The notes below the pieces were generated by a model, which searched no databases, was not told the origin of the DNA, and saw only the letters and a program-made list of their open reading frames with translations. A program made the position numbers and the translations under genes. Shown piece by piece: positions 14,973 to 26,800 of a stretch of 64,000 bases of DNA. Within the stretch, counting starts at the first letter, position 1. Each line of letters begins with the position of its first letter. Origin of the DNA: Merluccius polli (lineage: Eukaryota > Chordata > Actinopteri > Gadiformes > Merlucciidae); the NCBI GenBank assembly GCA_030340625.1, contig JAOPHQ010000576.1, positions 308,501 to 372,500 on the forward strand, in the 5' to 3' direction.

Positions 14973-17040
14973 AATTAAAGCTCCAAGGAGCTGTGTGCGG
15001 GACCTCGCCGAGTCCGTCGGGGCGTGTCGTGGATAGTGTCGCGACAGGTTGGCGTCCGACGCGGTCCATGCAGTGTGCGGTAGACCGGGGCGTTCACAGG
15101 GAAACTCGTAGTAGCTAACATTAGGGTTAGGGAATGGCACAAACGGCATCACAGCTTGACATTCGATTCAAAGTGGCCAACTTTGACGATACGCCACGGA
15201 CACGCCCTGTGACGTAGAGTCGCAAAGAGCACAATGTTTGTTCGGCACCATCTTCTGACTGTACTGATGGATTTTGAAGCAGAACAAACAAATTCCCTGG
15301 GGGGAGTTTGTTCACAAACATTGGGAAAAAAGACCACTGAATTCAAAATGGCCAACTTTGACGGCACGCCATGGACACGCCCTTTGACGTAGAGTCGCAA
15401 ATATCACAAGCTTTGTTTAGCACCATGTTCTGATTGCACTGATGGATTTTGAAGCAGAACAAACAAATTCTCTGGGGGGAGTTTGGTCACAAACATTGGG
15501 AAAAAAGACCACAGAACCAACTTTGACGGAACGCCACGGCCACGCCCTTTGACGTAGAGTCGCACAGAGCACAACGTTTGTTCAGCACCATCTTCTGACT
15601 GTACTGACAAATTTTAAAGCAGAACAAATAAAATCCCTGGGAGGAGTTAGTTCCCAAACATTGGAAAAAAATACCACTGAATTAAAAATGGCCAACTTTG
15701 ACGGCACGCCACGGCCACGCCCTTCGACGTAGAGTCGCAAATAGCACAACTTTTCTCAAGTAACATCTTGTGAGTGAACTGAAGAATTTTGAAGCCCAAG
15801 GGACAACTCCCCTGGGAGGAGTTCGTTCAAATACAACGGCAAAAAACATCACGGAATTGAATATGGCCTACTTTGACGGCCCGCCACGGCCACGCCCTTT
15901 GACGTAGAGTCGCAAATAGCACAACTTTTCTCAAGTTCCACCTCCTGAATGGATAAAAAAAATTTGAAGCCCAGGCGACAAATCCTCTGGGAGGAGTTCG
16001 TTCAAATAGGAGGCGAAAATTGAAAAATGTCAAAAATTGAAATGAAAATATCTGACTTCCGGTGGGTTTTGGGGTATGGGTCCAAGAGGCTTTTTTGTAG
16101 GTCTTGGACTGTTACATGGGCCTACCGAGTTTCATAAATATCCGTGAAACGGGGTGTCGGGGCTGCTTTTTAAAATTCCTGTAGGGGGCGCTACAACCAC
16201 GACAAACATGATTTTTGGTACCTGAGCTCCGGGCACTAGTCTACACATGTCCTGTGAATTTCATATTCATAACTATTACGGTCTTTGTACAGTGATTTAT
16301 GCTGACATTAGAGCGCCACCTAGTGGCGGAATTTTTTTCTCCTTTTAACGTAAGCCTCAGGGAGCCATGTGCTATCATCGTACCAAGTTTCGTTTAAATC
16401 GCACTTGCCGATGTGGAGATATAAACTTCTTAATTTTAAAGAGCGCCACCTAGTGGCGATGGTCTGAAAATTTGTACGATGCTTTATGGAGGTATAAGGA
16501 ACTATTGACTAAAGTTTGGTGTCGAACAAACATACGAAAGTGGAGAAATGGTCCACTTGCTTTTTTGACGTAAAATTTACACAAATTAAAATATTTATAG
16601 CGCGCTTATTTTTTGAAATATTAAAAAACTTTGAATTACTTTTTTTCATGGGACAGTCTGGAGATGCTACCTGTGAAGTTTCGTGCGAATCAAAGAAAGG
16701 GCGCATGGTTGCAACCTATGGACGTAGTATTTGCGAGTTTTCGCGCTGTAGCGAAAAAAAAATGTAGGCGGAAGTGGGCGTGGCCTATATGAGGAGGTGC
16801 AGCAATGTGTCCTGCATGTGTGGATATAAGGTTTATGAATGTGCGACCAAGTATGCAGGAGTTATGAGCGTTACGGAATTTGGTCAAAAATAGCGCCACC
16901 TAGTGGTCTTCCAAGTGTGCGACATGAACGTGACGCATAGAATATATAAGTTTTCACCAGGCCTGGTAACTTTGCCAAATAAAAACAGTCAAATGTTTAC
17001 GTTGAGATGGTGCAAATCGCCGGCAAAGTCGCTAATAATA
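14973..17040. repeat. Tandem 2.07-kb repeat, copy A
   Basis: This copy and the next (17046-19103) run in the same direction with an offset of 2071-2073 bp and appear over 95% identical, separated by a short (TAA)n linker. The first part holds five imperfect units of about 170-175 bp starting near 15173, 15348, 15516, 15688 and 15862, each with the phrase CCACGCCCTTTGACGTAGAG. The rest is unique within the copy and holds three AGCGCCACCTAGTGG motifs. No protein-coding frame stands out. It resembles unclassified teleost repeats flanked by ATT runs. Confidence 0.9.
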
Positions 17041-17045
17041 ATAAG

Positions 17046-19103
17046 AATTAAAGCTCCAAGGAGCTGTGTGCGGGACCTCGCCGAGTCCGTCGGGGCGTGT
17101 CGTGGATAGTGTCGCGACAGGTTGGCGTCCGACGCGGTCCATGCAGTGTGCGGTAGACCGGGGCGTTCACAGGGAGACTCGTAGTAGCTAACATTAGGGT
17201 CAGGGAATGGCACAAATGGCATCACAGTTTGACATTCCATTCAAAATGGCCAACTTTGACGATACGCCACGGACACGCCCTGTGACGTAGAGTCGCAAAG
17301 AGCACAATGTTTGTTCGGCACCATCTTCTGACTGTACTGATGGATTTTGAAGCAGAACAAACAAATTCCCTGGGGGGAGTTTGTTCACAAACATTGGAAA
17401 AAAAGACCACTGAATTCAAAATGGCCAACTTTGACGGCACGCCATGGACACGCCCTTTGACGTAGAGTCGCAAATATCACAAGCTTTGTTTACCACCATG
17501 TTCTGATTGCACTGATGGATTTTGAAGCAGAACAAAAATTCTCTGGGGGGAGTTTGGTCACAAACATTGGAAAAAAAGACCACAGAACCAGCTTTGACGG
17601 AACGCCACGGCCACGCCCTTTGACGTAGAGTCGCAAGGAGCACAATGTTTGTTCAGCACCATCTTCTGACTGTACTGACACATTTTAAAGCAGAACAAAT
17701 AAAATCCCTGGGAGGAGTTAGTTCCCAAACATCGGAAAAAAATACCACTGAATTAAAAATGGCCAACTTTGACGGCATGCCACGGCCACGCCCTTCGACG
17801 TAGAGTCGCAAATAGCACAACTTTTCTCAAGTAACATCTTGTGAGTGAACTGAAGAATTTTGAAGCCCAAGGGACAACTCCCCTGGGAGGAGTTTGTTCA
17901 AATACAACGGCAAAAAAGATCACGGAATTGAATATGGCCTACTTTGACGGCCCGCCACGGCCACGCCCTTCGACGTAGAGTCGCAAATAGCACAACTTTT
18001 CTCAAGTTCCACCTCCTGAACGGATAAAAAAAATTTGAAGCCCAGGCGACAAATCCTCTGGGAGGAGTTCGTTGAAATAGGAGGCGAAAATTGAAAAATG
18101 TCAAAAATTGAAATGAAAATATCTGACTTCCGGTGGGTTTTGGGGTATGGGTCCAAGAGGCTTTTTTGTAGGTCTTGGACTGTTACATGGGCCTACCGAG
18201 TTTCATAAATATCCGTGAAACGGGGTGTCGGGGCTGCTTTTTAAAATTCCTGTAGGGGGCGCTACAACCACGACAAACATGATTTTTGGTACCTGAGCTC
18301 CGGGCACTAGTCTACACATGTCCTGTGAATTTCATATTCATAACTATTACGGTCTTTGTACAGTGATTTATGCTGACATTAGAGCGCCACCTAGTGGCGG
18401 AATTTTTTTCTCCTTTTAACGTAAGCCTCAGGGAGCCATGTGCTACCATCCTACCAAGTTTCGTTGAAATCGCACTTGCCGATGTGGAGATATAAACTTC
18501 TTAATTTTAAAGAGCGCCACCTAGTGGCGATGGTCTGAAAATGTGTACGATGGTTAATGGAGGTATATGGAACTATTGACCAAAGTTTGGTGTCGAACAA
18601 ACATACGAAAGTGGAGAAATGGTCCACTTGCTTTTTTGACGTAAAATTTACATAAATTGAAAATATTTATAGCGCGCTTAATTTTTGAAATATTGAAATA
18701 CTTCCAATTACTTTTTTTCATGGGACAGTCTGGAGATGCTACCTGTGAAGTTTCGTGCGAATCAGAGAAAGGCGCATCATTGGAACCTGTAGACGTATTA
18801 TTTGCGAGTTTTCGCGCTGTAGCGAAAAAAAAATGTAGGCGGAAGTGGGCGTGGCCTATATGAGGAGGTGCAGCAATGTGTCCTGCATGTGTGGATATAA
18901 GGTTTATGAATGTGCGACCAAGTATGCAGGAGTTATGAGCGTTACGGAATTTGGTCAAAAATAGCGCCACCTAGTGGTCTTCCAAGTGTGCGACATGAAT
19001 GTGACGCATAGAATATATAAGTTTTCACCAGCCCCGACAACTTTGCCAAATAAAAACAGTCAAATGTATACGTTGAGATGGTGCAAATCGCCGGCAAAGC
19101 TGC
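17046..19103. repeat. Tandem 2.07-kb repeat, copy B
   Basis: The second copy has the same order: a GC-rich head, five units of about 170 bp (from about 17246), then the AGCGCCACCTAGTGG part. It differs from copy A by scattered substitutions and 1-4-bp gaps, for example a 4-bp deletion near 17536. The high identity implies a recent duplication within the rptor intron. Confidence 0.9.
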
Positions 19104-19120
19104 AAATAATAAGAATAAGA

Positions 19121-19233
19121 ATAAACGAAGCAATTTCAATAGGGACCTTCCAGTTTCACTGGCTCGGTCCCTAATAATAATAAACGAAGCAATTTCAATA
19201 GGGACCTTCCAGTTTCACTGGCTCGGTCCCTAA
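19121..19233. repeat. Two direct copies of a 53-bp stem-loop unit
   Basis: Units at 19121-19173 and 19180-19232 are identical and separated by a TAA run. Each contains GGGACCTTCCAGTTTCACTG followed by GCTCGGTCCC, which folds with CCAGT/ACTGG and GGGACC/GGTCCC stems. They abut copy B of the 2.07-kb repeat and look like its terminal module. Confidence 0.85.
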
Positions 19234-20142
19234 AAAGGCTCATCTTCACAAGGTGCTTCTCATTAAAAGGATCTGCAGGTGCAGCTGCAGAACACACGCT
19301 AGCCAAATCCCGACTCAAGTTGAAGCCTTACTTAAATCACACCAAAACCCTTCTGGGGGAGCTGGTGCACCAAAGCCGTGAAAAACAATTAGTGAGACAA
19401 GACTGTATTTGGTTTGAAAGGAATTGAGAAACATTAATACATGTTGTGGGGCCTAACCAAAGAACATGTGTGTTAAAGAATAGGAATAAATAGGGAAATG
19501 GTCCAATATGGACATAATTAGAAATTGCGTGGCTAGGCTTTTGCCTTTGTGTAAAACTTGGCAGATACTGTGAGTTCACTAGAAGATACAAAATGTAGAT
19601 GGAATAGAGCTAGTCAGAACACATCAATTCTGAAAAATAGCTTGGCTGCATAGTACCCATGGGGTTGTCATGAGAGCAAAATAATACAAGTTTCAGTGCT
19701 TCAACCCTCCAATGATTTGTGGCTGACATGTAGCATAATGTGTACACACACACACACACGCGCGCGCACACACACACGCACACGCTAAATGTTTAGCAAG
19801 ACAGAACCGGGCTGGTTATGTATAGCTTGAGGCCATTAAACAGGCCATTCTTAGGCTGAATCCAACTCCCACTCAAAGTCAAAGAGGTCAAAATGGCTGC
19901 TGGAAAACGAGAAAAGGAGCACTACACCAACTGAAATGTAAAACTCGCAGAAGCTTGGACTTGCATGTAAAACAGGACTAGACAAACTTGAATGTTACCA
20001 TCGAATAGAGACACAAGCGTTGGCCTGGATAAGGAGGCATATAGGCATTCTGGTCATGTATGGACCAACAAACCAACCGACCAGAAGCCGTGGGTGCTGG
20101 GTCAGGTCAGTTTTCTTTTTAACTCTACGTCTGTATTGATAT

Positions 20143-20420
20143 TAGGGCTGCAACGATTAGGCAATTAATCGAAAATGAAACAATCGTTGCAGTTCAATTA
20201 AAATATTTGGTTCATGGATCAGTATAAAAGGAATAGTTAGTTTTTTATTGGCTGCTTTTTTGATAAAGCAAGCACATTTAAGACATCACTTTGGACTGGT
20301 AACTTGTGATGACATTTGCTATTATTTATTACATTGTATAGACTAAATGATTAATCTATTCATCAAGAAATGGTTGTTATATTAAATCGACTATGAAAAT
20401 AATCGTTAGTTGCAGCCCTA
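20143..20420. mobile_element. hAT-like miniature element (TAGGGCTGCAAC ends)
   Basis: The left end TAGGGCTGCAACGATTA and the right end, read in reverse, TAGGGCTGCAACTAACGATT are inverted repeats sharing their first 12 bases. The 278-bp body is AT-rich and non-coding. Such termini are common in fish hAT-derived MITEs. The flanks (ATTGATAT and ATTGGGTA) only partly match, so the target duplication has decayed. Confidence 0.75.
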
Positions 20421-23400
20421 TTGGGTAGCAAAGCTGGTATCACATAGCACCAACAAACAAAGCTCATACAGAACCACAACAATGTTATGAATATGTTTAT
20501 TTAATATTATACTTTGGGAAAAACCTAGCGAGCCTGTTTGAATATTGTGGAAGATATGCATTCTTATTTTTTTGCTTCTTTGAAAATGTCAACAAAGCCA
20601 AACCTGATCCAGCATACATTGTTTGTTTCAAAAGGTGAAACAAGTAACATAATACACACACACACACGCACGCACGCACTAGATGTGATCACCTCTTGAT
20701 TACATGTGAAATACATGTGTACTATTTTTTGGAGTATTGTTTACATGCATCAGCAAAAAAAACAACATTGAATGTAGTCACAAGATGAAACAGAGGTTTA
20801 ATGTAAACACTAACTTATAAAATGTAACTGGAGAGAGCAGGTGGCAGAAGGGAGACCCTGCAAGCCTTTGTCTGAAATGACATTCAGTGCATACCTCACT
20901 TCAGTAATATGGCGTATTTCCAAGTTAAATATCCATGTTTGGATTATATTAGTGCTGGACAAAGCATGGAAGGAGGAATATGATTTGATCATTCGGGATA
21001 AGATTGGATTATGCAAAAGTGACAAAGCGTACCTTGAGAGAGGAGAAGCAAACGGAGAGATTCATGGCAACGAAGTGGAACTGAAATACGTAGCCACAAA
21101 GGCATCAAGAGAGCATGGTAAGGGCCAATGCATTTAATGTTGGCCTTAACTTCACTTTAGGACTCATTTTAATGATATGCATGTGTATGGCAGTTTGTTG
21201 TTTTTCTGAACACCCAACCGACACTTCTGGCGAGAAGTGAGAGTGACACAGAGCAGCATTCTCAGCCGCCCACGGGATCGTATTTATTATAACACAGTTT
21301 AAGACAAGGAAATTAAATGTCAGCTATGTCCAGAGGAAATTATCGAAATGCTCGATGGAGTGAAATCTCATATCATAAGATCCATTTTATCCATATATTG
21401 CCCATGCATACCTCTGGTTAGCCAGATTTCCTTTTTTCATATGCTCCATTATCCGTGTCTTTCACATCCTTCGTCAATTTCTAGTTTGTTCCCTTGCGGT
21501 TCTGATCCTCCATTGTGCTTCTATTCTTCATCCCTTTCTCAACAACCATCCCAAATAATACTTGATAAGTACTGCTGTCCATCTCAACCTCAGGGGATAG
21601 AAAACTATGCAGGCATAGTTTTCCATGCCCACATTTGGATCCATTTCTAGATGACTACAATTCAATTTCCTCTATGATGAGGTCTCTTCCTGGCTCGCCC
21701 TCACCACCAGCTCCCCCGCTGCACAGACCCCTTGCTGTGCTTTCTGTCCAGGTAGGGTGTGGTGTGTTTAGGATCGGTGGGTGAGGGCAGCTAAGGCCAT
21801 CTGCTGCTGCTCTAAGGAGTACCGGCAGACAGACTAATCAGACAAGAACTAGGAGCCACCCCATTTGAGGCTTGTATATACTTAGAGGCCCGTCTTCAGA
21901 CGATGCAGTACAAACATGTTGCAAGTAGACCAAAACTGTGGAAGTGCTTCCCTTAGACATAACTTTGGCAGGCAAAAGATAAAGCCACTAAATCCCAAAT
22001 CTAACCCTAAAACCTAACCCTAAAACAAAAACCAACCCCTAAAGCCTAACCTTACCCTACCCAACCCTTAAAATCTAACCCTTAAAAACCCTAAAACAAA
22101 AACCAACCCCTAAAGCCTAACCTTACCCTACCTAACCCTTTAAAGCTAACTTAAAAACCCTAAAACAAACCCCTAAAAAAACCTACTGCTTTTTCCTATC
22201 ATTCTGAGGCTGATGTCATTGTTTGTCAGTGTTAAAAGTGAGGATTATCATAGATGGTGGGTACACATCATACTACATGTTCATGGTAGATAGGCTACCT
22301 GCCAGTCTATACATCTATAGGCCTACTTTATAGACATGTATTGACATTTTGTCATGTAGGATATTCAATTGTAGTATTTTTAATACAATTGAATATATTT
22401 TTAATTATTTTTAATTTTAGGCCTATGTGAAAGTCCTCAGGAAGAAAGTCAAATGGAAATAAATGAATGAGTCAGTGAACTTACTTCTACTGACACAGCA
22501 CACAATCTTAATGATTCTGAATTTTGTTTTTTTGTATTGGTTAAATTTACATACAGTTACTTGAATTTACATAATTATCTTTCAACATTGTGAGGGAAGA
22601 TTTTCAGATATCCTCAATAAATATCAACTATAACGAGGTGCTTGACTGCAAGGAAAGCAGGACTTTGATCACAGATCTAGCATCCTCATTCTCCAAACTG
22701 CGGCAGACTGACTTTTCACAAATTCACCCCTTTAGCCCAAGGACTGCAGCTGTTGATTACAGAGCCAACTCTGTAGCACTCGCTTTAAATTGTGCATGTC
22801 CTCCGTTATATGCACATTAAACTGAACTAAACTTTTTCGACATCCAATTGATGGTAACACATTTACCATCAGAACACCTCGAGAGATAGCGTTGTCCCAT
22901 CATTCATTAGTCACATACAGGTCTCAGCTAGAGAATGTTGGCAAATGAGATTGAGTGACACAATGGTGTCTGTAGCTACATTTACATGTCAACTAGCAAT
23001 TAATAATACCCGACAAGTAAGAAGGGTAAAATAATGCATACATATTTGACACAAAAACGCACAAAAATACTTGATTGTTTCTACATTTATAAAAGCCCAC
23101 TTAGAAACCCAGGAAGGCAACTGCATGAGTACTAGATTTGACAATGAGTATATTTGAATGGCAGTGCACATTGTGTCAAATCTTGTGAATACATTTCACC
23201 TGATAGCTTTCATTTCATGTGGAGGCGGAAGTAGTGCGTTTGCTGTCAAGGACAAACAAAACAGTCTAGGTGAATAGGTGAATCGTGTTAGAGATTTGTG
23301 CGTATGTGGTTTGTTTTGGCTCTTTAACAACATTTTCTTTGCTGATGAAACCATCTGACATGCAGTACCGAGTGTGTAGTATGCATGTGTGTACAGTCCA

Positions 23401-23650
23401 TTCAAATGTAAAATAGATTTAGATTTAAATGTCTTCATTCTATGTCTATCACTTTCTCACATCCACAAACACTGAAAGTTATGTAAATGTTGACCATATA
23501 ATACCATAAACAGAGGCATGCCAGAGTGCCTGCAACCATGGGCACATAAACCAAATCACTGTTTTCCTGTGTAGTTTGTGGTGAATTGCAGTGCGTAAAG
23601 AATAGAAAATCAAAAATTGTAATTTGTATTCAAATCAAAAAATGTCAGCG
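20421..23650. other. rptor intron 3, telomere-like block only
   Basis: Besides the block at 21988-22180 and a short CA/CGCA tract at 20653-20678, no feature was recognised. Confidence 0.65.
21988..22180. repeat. Degenerate telomere-like repeats with 70-bp period
   Basis: Many CTAACCC/CCCTAA variants occur together. On top of this, a unit of about 71 bp repeats directly from 22018 and 22089, with a shorter third copy near 22157. Strand asymmetry is strong (C/A on plus). Confidence 0.8.
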
Positions 23651-23655
23651 GTAAC

Positions 23656-23659
<4 letters not shown>

Positions 23660-23744
<85 letters not shown>
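23660..23744. repeat. (TG)n microsatellite beside an rptor splice donor
   Basis: About 42 copies; on the sense strand this is a CA run beginning about 8 nt after the exon 3 donor. Confidence 0.95.
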
Positions 23745-23745
<1 letters not shown>

Positions 23746-23752
23746 CACTCAC

Positions 23753-23835
23753 TCGTGGTTGCCAGTTCTCATATTGCTTCTGCAGGTTGGCTCCGATGGT
23801 CTCCAGGGCCTTCTGGGGACTCATCGACAGAGGAT
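23753..23835 (-). CDS. rptor: rptor third coding exon
   Basis: It encodes residues 89-116 (D completed across the junction, then PLSMSPQKALETIGANLQKQ and YENWQPR). The acceptor is TCTTGCCAG/AT and the donor CGA/GTGAGT at 23752, phase 0. A long CA repeat (minus-strand reading) begins about 8 nt into the following intron. The next exon, expected to start with codons for ARYKQSLDP, was not found in 1-23752, so intron 3 extends past the left edge. Confidence 0.95.
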
Positions 23836-26800
23836 CTGGCAAGACGGTACAAAAAGTGTAAACACAGCATGACCACACAAAGTGCACCAACCCAGTGTTG
23901 CGGTTCTCCCCGCATCACAATAACACCAGACTTTAGACCAAAGCTCACAGACCAGAAAACAAATGTATTATTCAGCAGGAAGACGACTGTGAGATGAGAG
24001 CAAACCAAATGTCTCATATCTTGACAGCCACATCCTAACATGACTCAAAACCTCCATTTGCCCTAACAAAACAATTGACAACAGCTTTGCGTTACACAAA
24101 GCCATGTAGCCGTGCTTCCCTATTCCAATATTGTTTCCTCCTCAAATAAGACAAAATTTGCCATAACGCACAGGAAGAAAAACAAATGAGAGAAAATCAA
24201 TGTGGCTGAAGGGATTGCAGTATATGGATTGAGCGTGTATCAAATTCTGCTCAGTAGGCAGAGAATAATGTATTGACGGAATAGCAGGGGATATTGATAC
24301 GCTTTATGCAGAGACAATTAAACCACTGCTGAGATGATAAATTGAAGCCTCATTGTGAGAATATGCATCATTTCAACAACAAGGGGGGTTGGTTAGTGTG
24401 TGTGTGTGTGCGTGTGTGTGCGTGTACAAAAGATAAAACATGATTGCAGACATGATTGCAAACAGTGTTGTTGTGGTGATTCACATATGCTTTAAATAAT
24501 GGAATTTGTCTTTGGTTCAAAATACAATGCCACCATAAAACATTTTTTGCACAATGCAAGAACCACCGGGTGCAAGCAAAAGCAGAAAACATTTCAAACT
24601 TTTGTTTGAAAAGTTTAACTCCAGAGATATAATAAAAGGTCTCGAGGGACAAAGAGAAAAGAATCCCTTCTCAATACTCTTCCTATGTCTGTGCTTTGTA
24701 TTTGTCAGGTGTTCAAGTTCATATTGGGATCAACTTCCTGCACATTACATTTCCTACAAACTGTCAACACATTTTTAAAAACAAGTTCGGACTAATACAG
24801 TCTGTGTGAAATTCTTATGAAAAAAAATAAAGTTTGCAGATCCGTTTAATTAATTTTTCATCCCCTTCATGCAGCAGAAATACATGTTTTTAATGTTAAA
24901 TTAAATACAATTAATTACATAAAGAAAACGATCTCATCAGATCAGAAAGCTGGCAAAATCGTATGACACATCCATGTATTGAACATACATGAGCATGAAA
25001 CAATGCATCAAGTACTGCGAGTGATTAAGTCATTCACATTCTCACCTATCCAGCATTCCAGTCTGGCACAAGGGGAGGTCTTCACCACATCAGGGGGGTC
25101 CACTCCCACGTTGAGACACAGCACCAAGGCAACGCTCACCGTCTTCATCTAGAGGAGACAGAACCACAAAGCCACCCGCATGATAATAATGTCAATCTTT
25201 TTTTAAACAAACGCTATTGCTCTTGAGATTGATGTCTGAACCCCACATGACCAGACTGGGCCTGTCAGGTTTGTGACAAGCTGTTCAGTTGGTGCCGAGT
25301 TAGTTTCACTTTCTGTTTCAGACATTCATAGCTATTCTTTACTTAGCCTTGATATATTTTAAATTAAGGGGTATGAATAATTTCATATAATAGTATTAGA
25401 AATGTTGCAGTTTATTTACACAAAAATAGCATAATAATAGCATAATAATTGTCTTTGCCAAAATTGGAGAAAAGCATTTGGGATTTTGGCAAAAACAAAA
25501 TACATGGATTATGAGGCAATACAAATATTTTGGATATTTATTGAGGTTGTAATAGGAAATATAAGAAAAACATAGAATTAGACCGGCCTTATCCTTTAGG
25601 TTCTGTCCAGCTTGGGCTGGGACAGAATTTTTCTAATGCTGTGGTTGGATCAGAAGGGGGCTCAGATGTAATGTCCTCATGCTTTGGTCCAATTGGGTTT
25701 AAACTTCCAGTCCGATACAAATTCGACTTCAAGGTGCCTTTGAGCACTTTGAAGTACACCTAGTTAGTAGACCACCATCCTGGTTAACCCGGTATACCTT
25801 CTACACTCATGTCATGCCCTGCCTGCAGTAGAACACTGCAGCTATATCGCAGTGTGCTTCCTCAGCTGAAATGCTCCTGGACCAACAGTGTGCATCTGAC
25901 AGTTGTATATAGGTTAGTAGTGGCTCCGAGTCTTCTGGAGAACCATAACACAGAAGTGGAAGCCCACTGGGAGAAAGCCGGGTCAGGGAAACAATCTCTG
26001 AAACAGGGCAACGTCGATCCTCTGGGCACAGGTCACATTTCCCTCGCACACGCACACACAGGTTCCTTTAGCACAGGCCCAATATAGTGACAAACACTGC
26101 AGTACTCAAGGACACCCAGAAAAATGCACACATTTAGCATGTTTTCTTCTGCCCAACATATGAACTTATCTGTTAACAATATCAGGTTCGGGTGGGGAAA
26201 ATATAAACACTGAAACAATGATATAGATATCAAATGAAACATTGCATCAAATCAATCATGAACTCAGGAAATTCCATCACTCTCCATAGCTATGTAGTGA
26301 CGCTTTATATAATGCATGGAAAGCACATTTAGTTAGTCATTGGCCCTGCACTGATAATGGAAATGACTCGTCAGTGAACGTCAAGGCAATTAAATACAAT
26401 GATATAACAATGTGTAAATATCGTCTTTAGCCAATTGGAAATTAACTTTTCAATCTAAGCTTTTTTTATATGCACCTGTAATATTTCCAGCTCGTCACCT
26501 CAGTAATTCTTCAAGGTATGTCATCAGGTCAGAAATAGACAAATCACTGAACTTTGGACTAATCAGGCCAATCAATAAATGTCTGTCCAGCTTTATTAAA
26601 ATTTTTAGGTGTTGGCTGAAAAGCTTGCTGAGATCTACCAACCTAGATTTGCTAAAGCAGAATGTGTTCTTCCCCATCAGAGGAACTAAAGTTTGTTGCC
26701 GGGGTATGTTGCAATATAAAGCCGTCTTCTGCTGTTGTGAGCTCAATCTCTCTTAACACTACCTACACACATATTACTGGAAAATTACTGCATGTGTATT

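Noticed and set aside
14973..19103. CRISPR-like array because of five regular repeats
   Set aside because: Units are 170 bp, diverged and contiguous with no constant repeat and unique spacer pattern, and the genome is a vertebrate.
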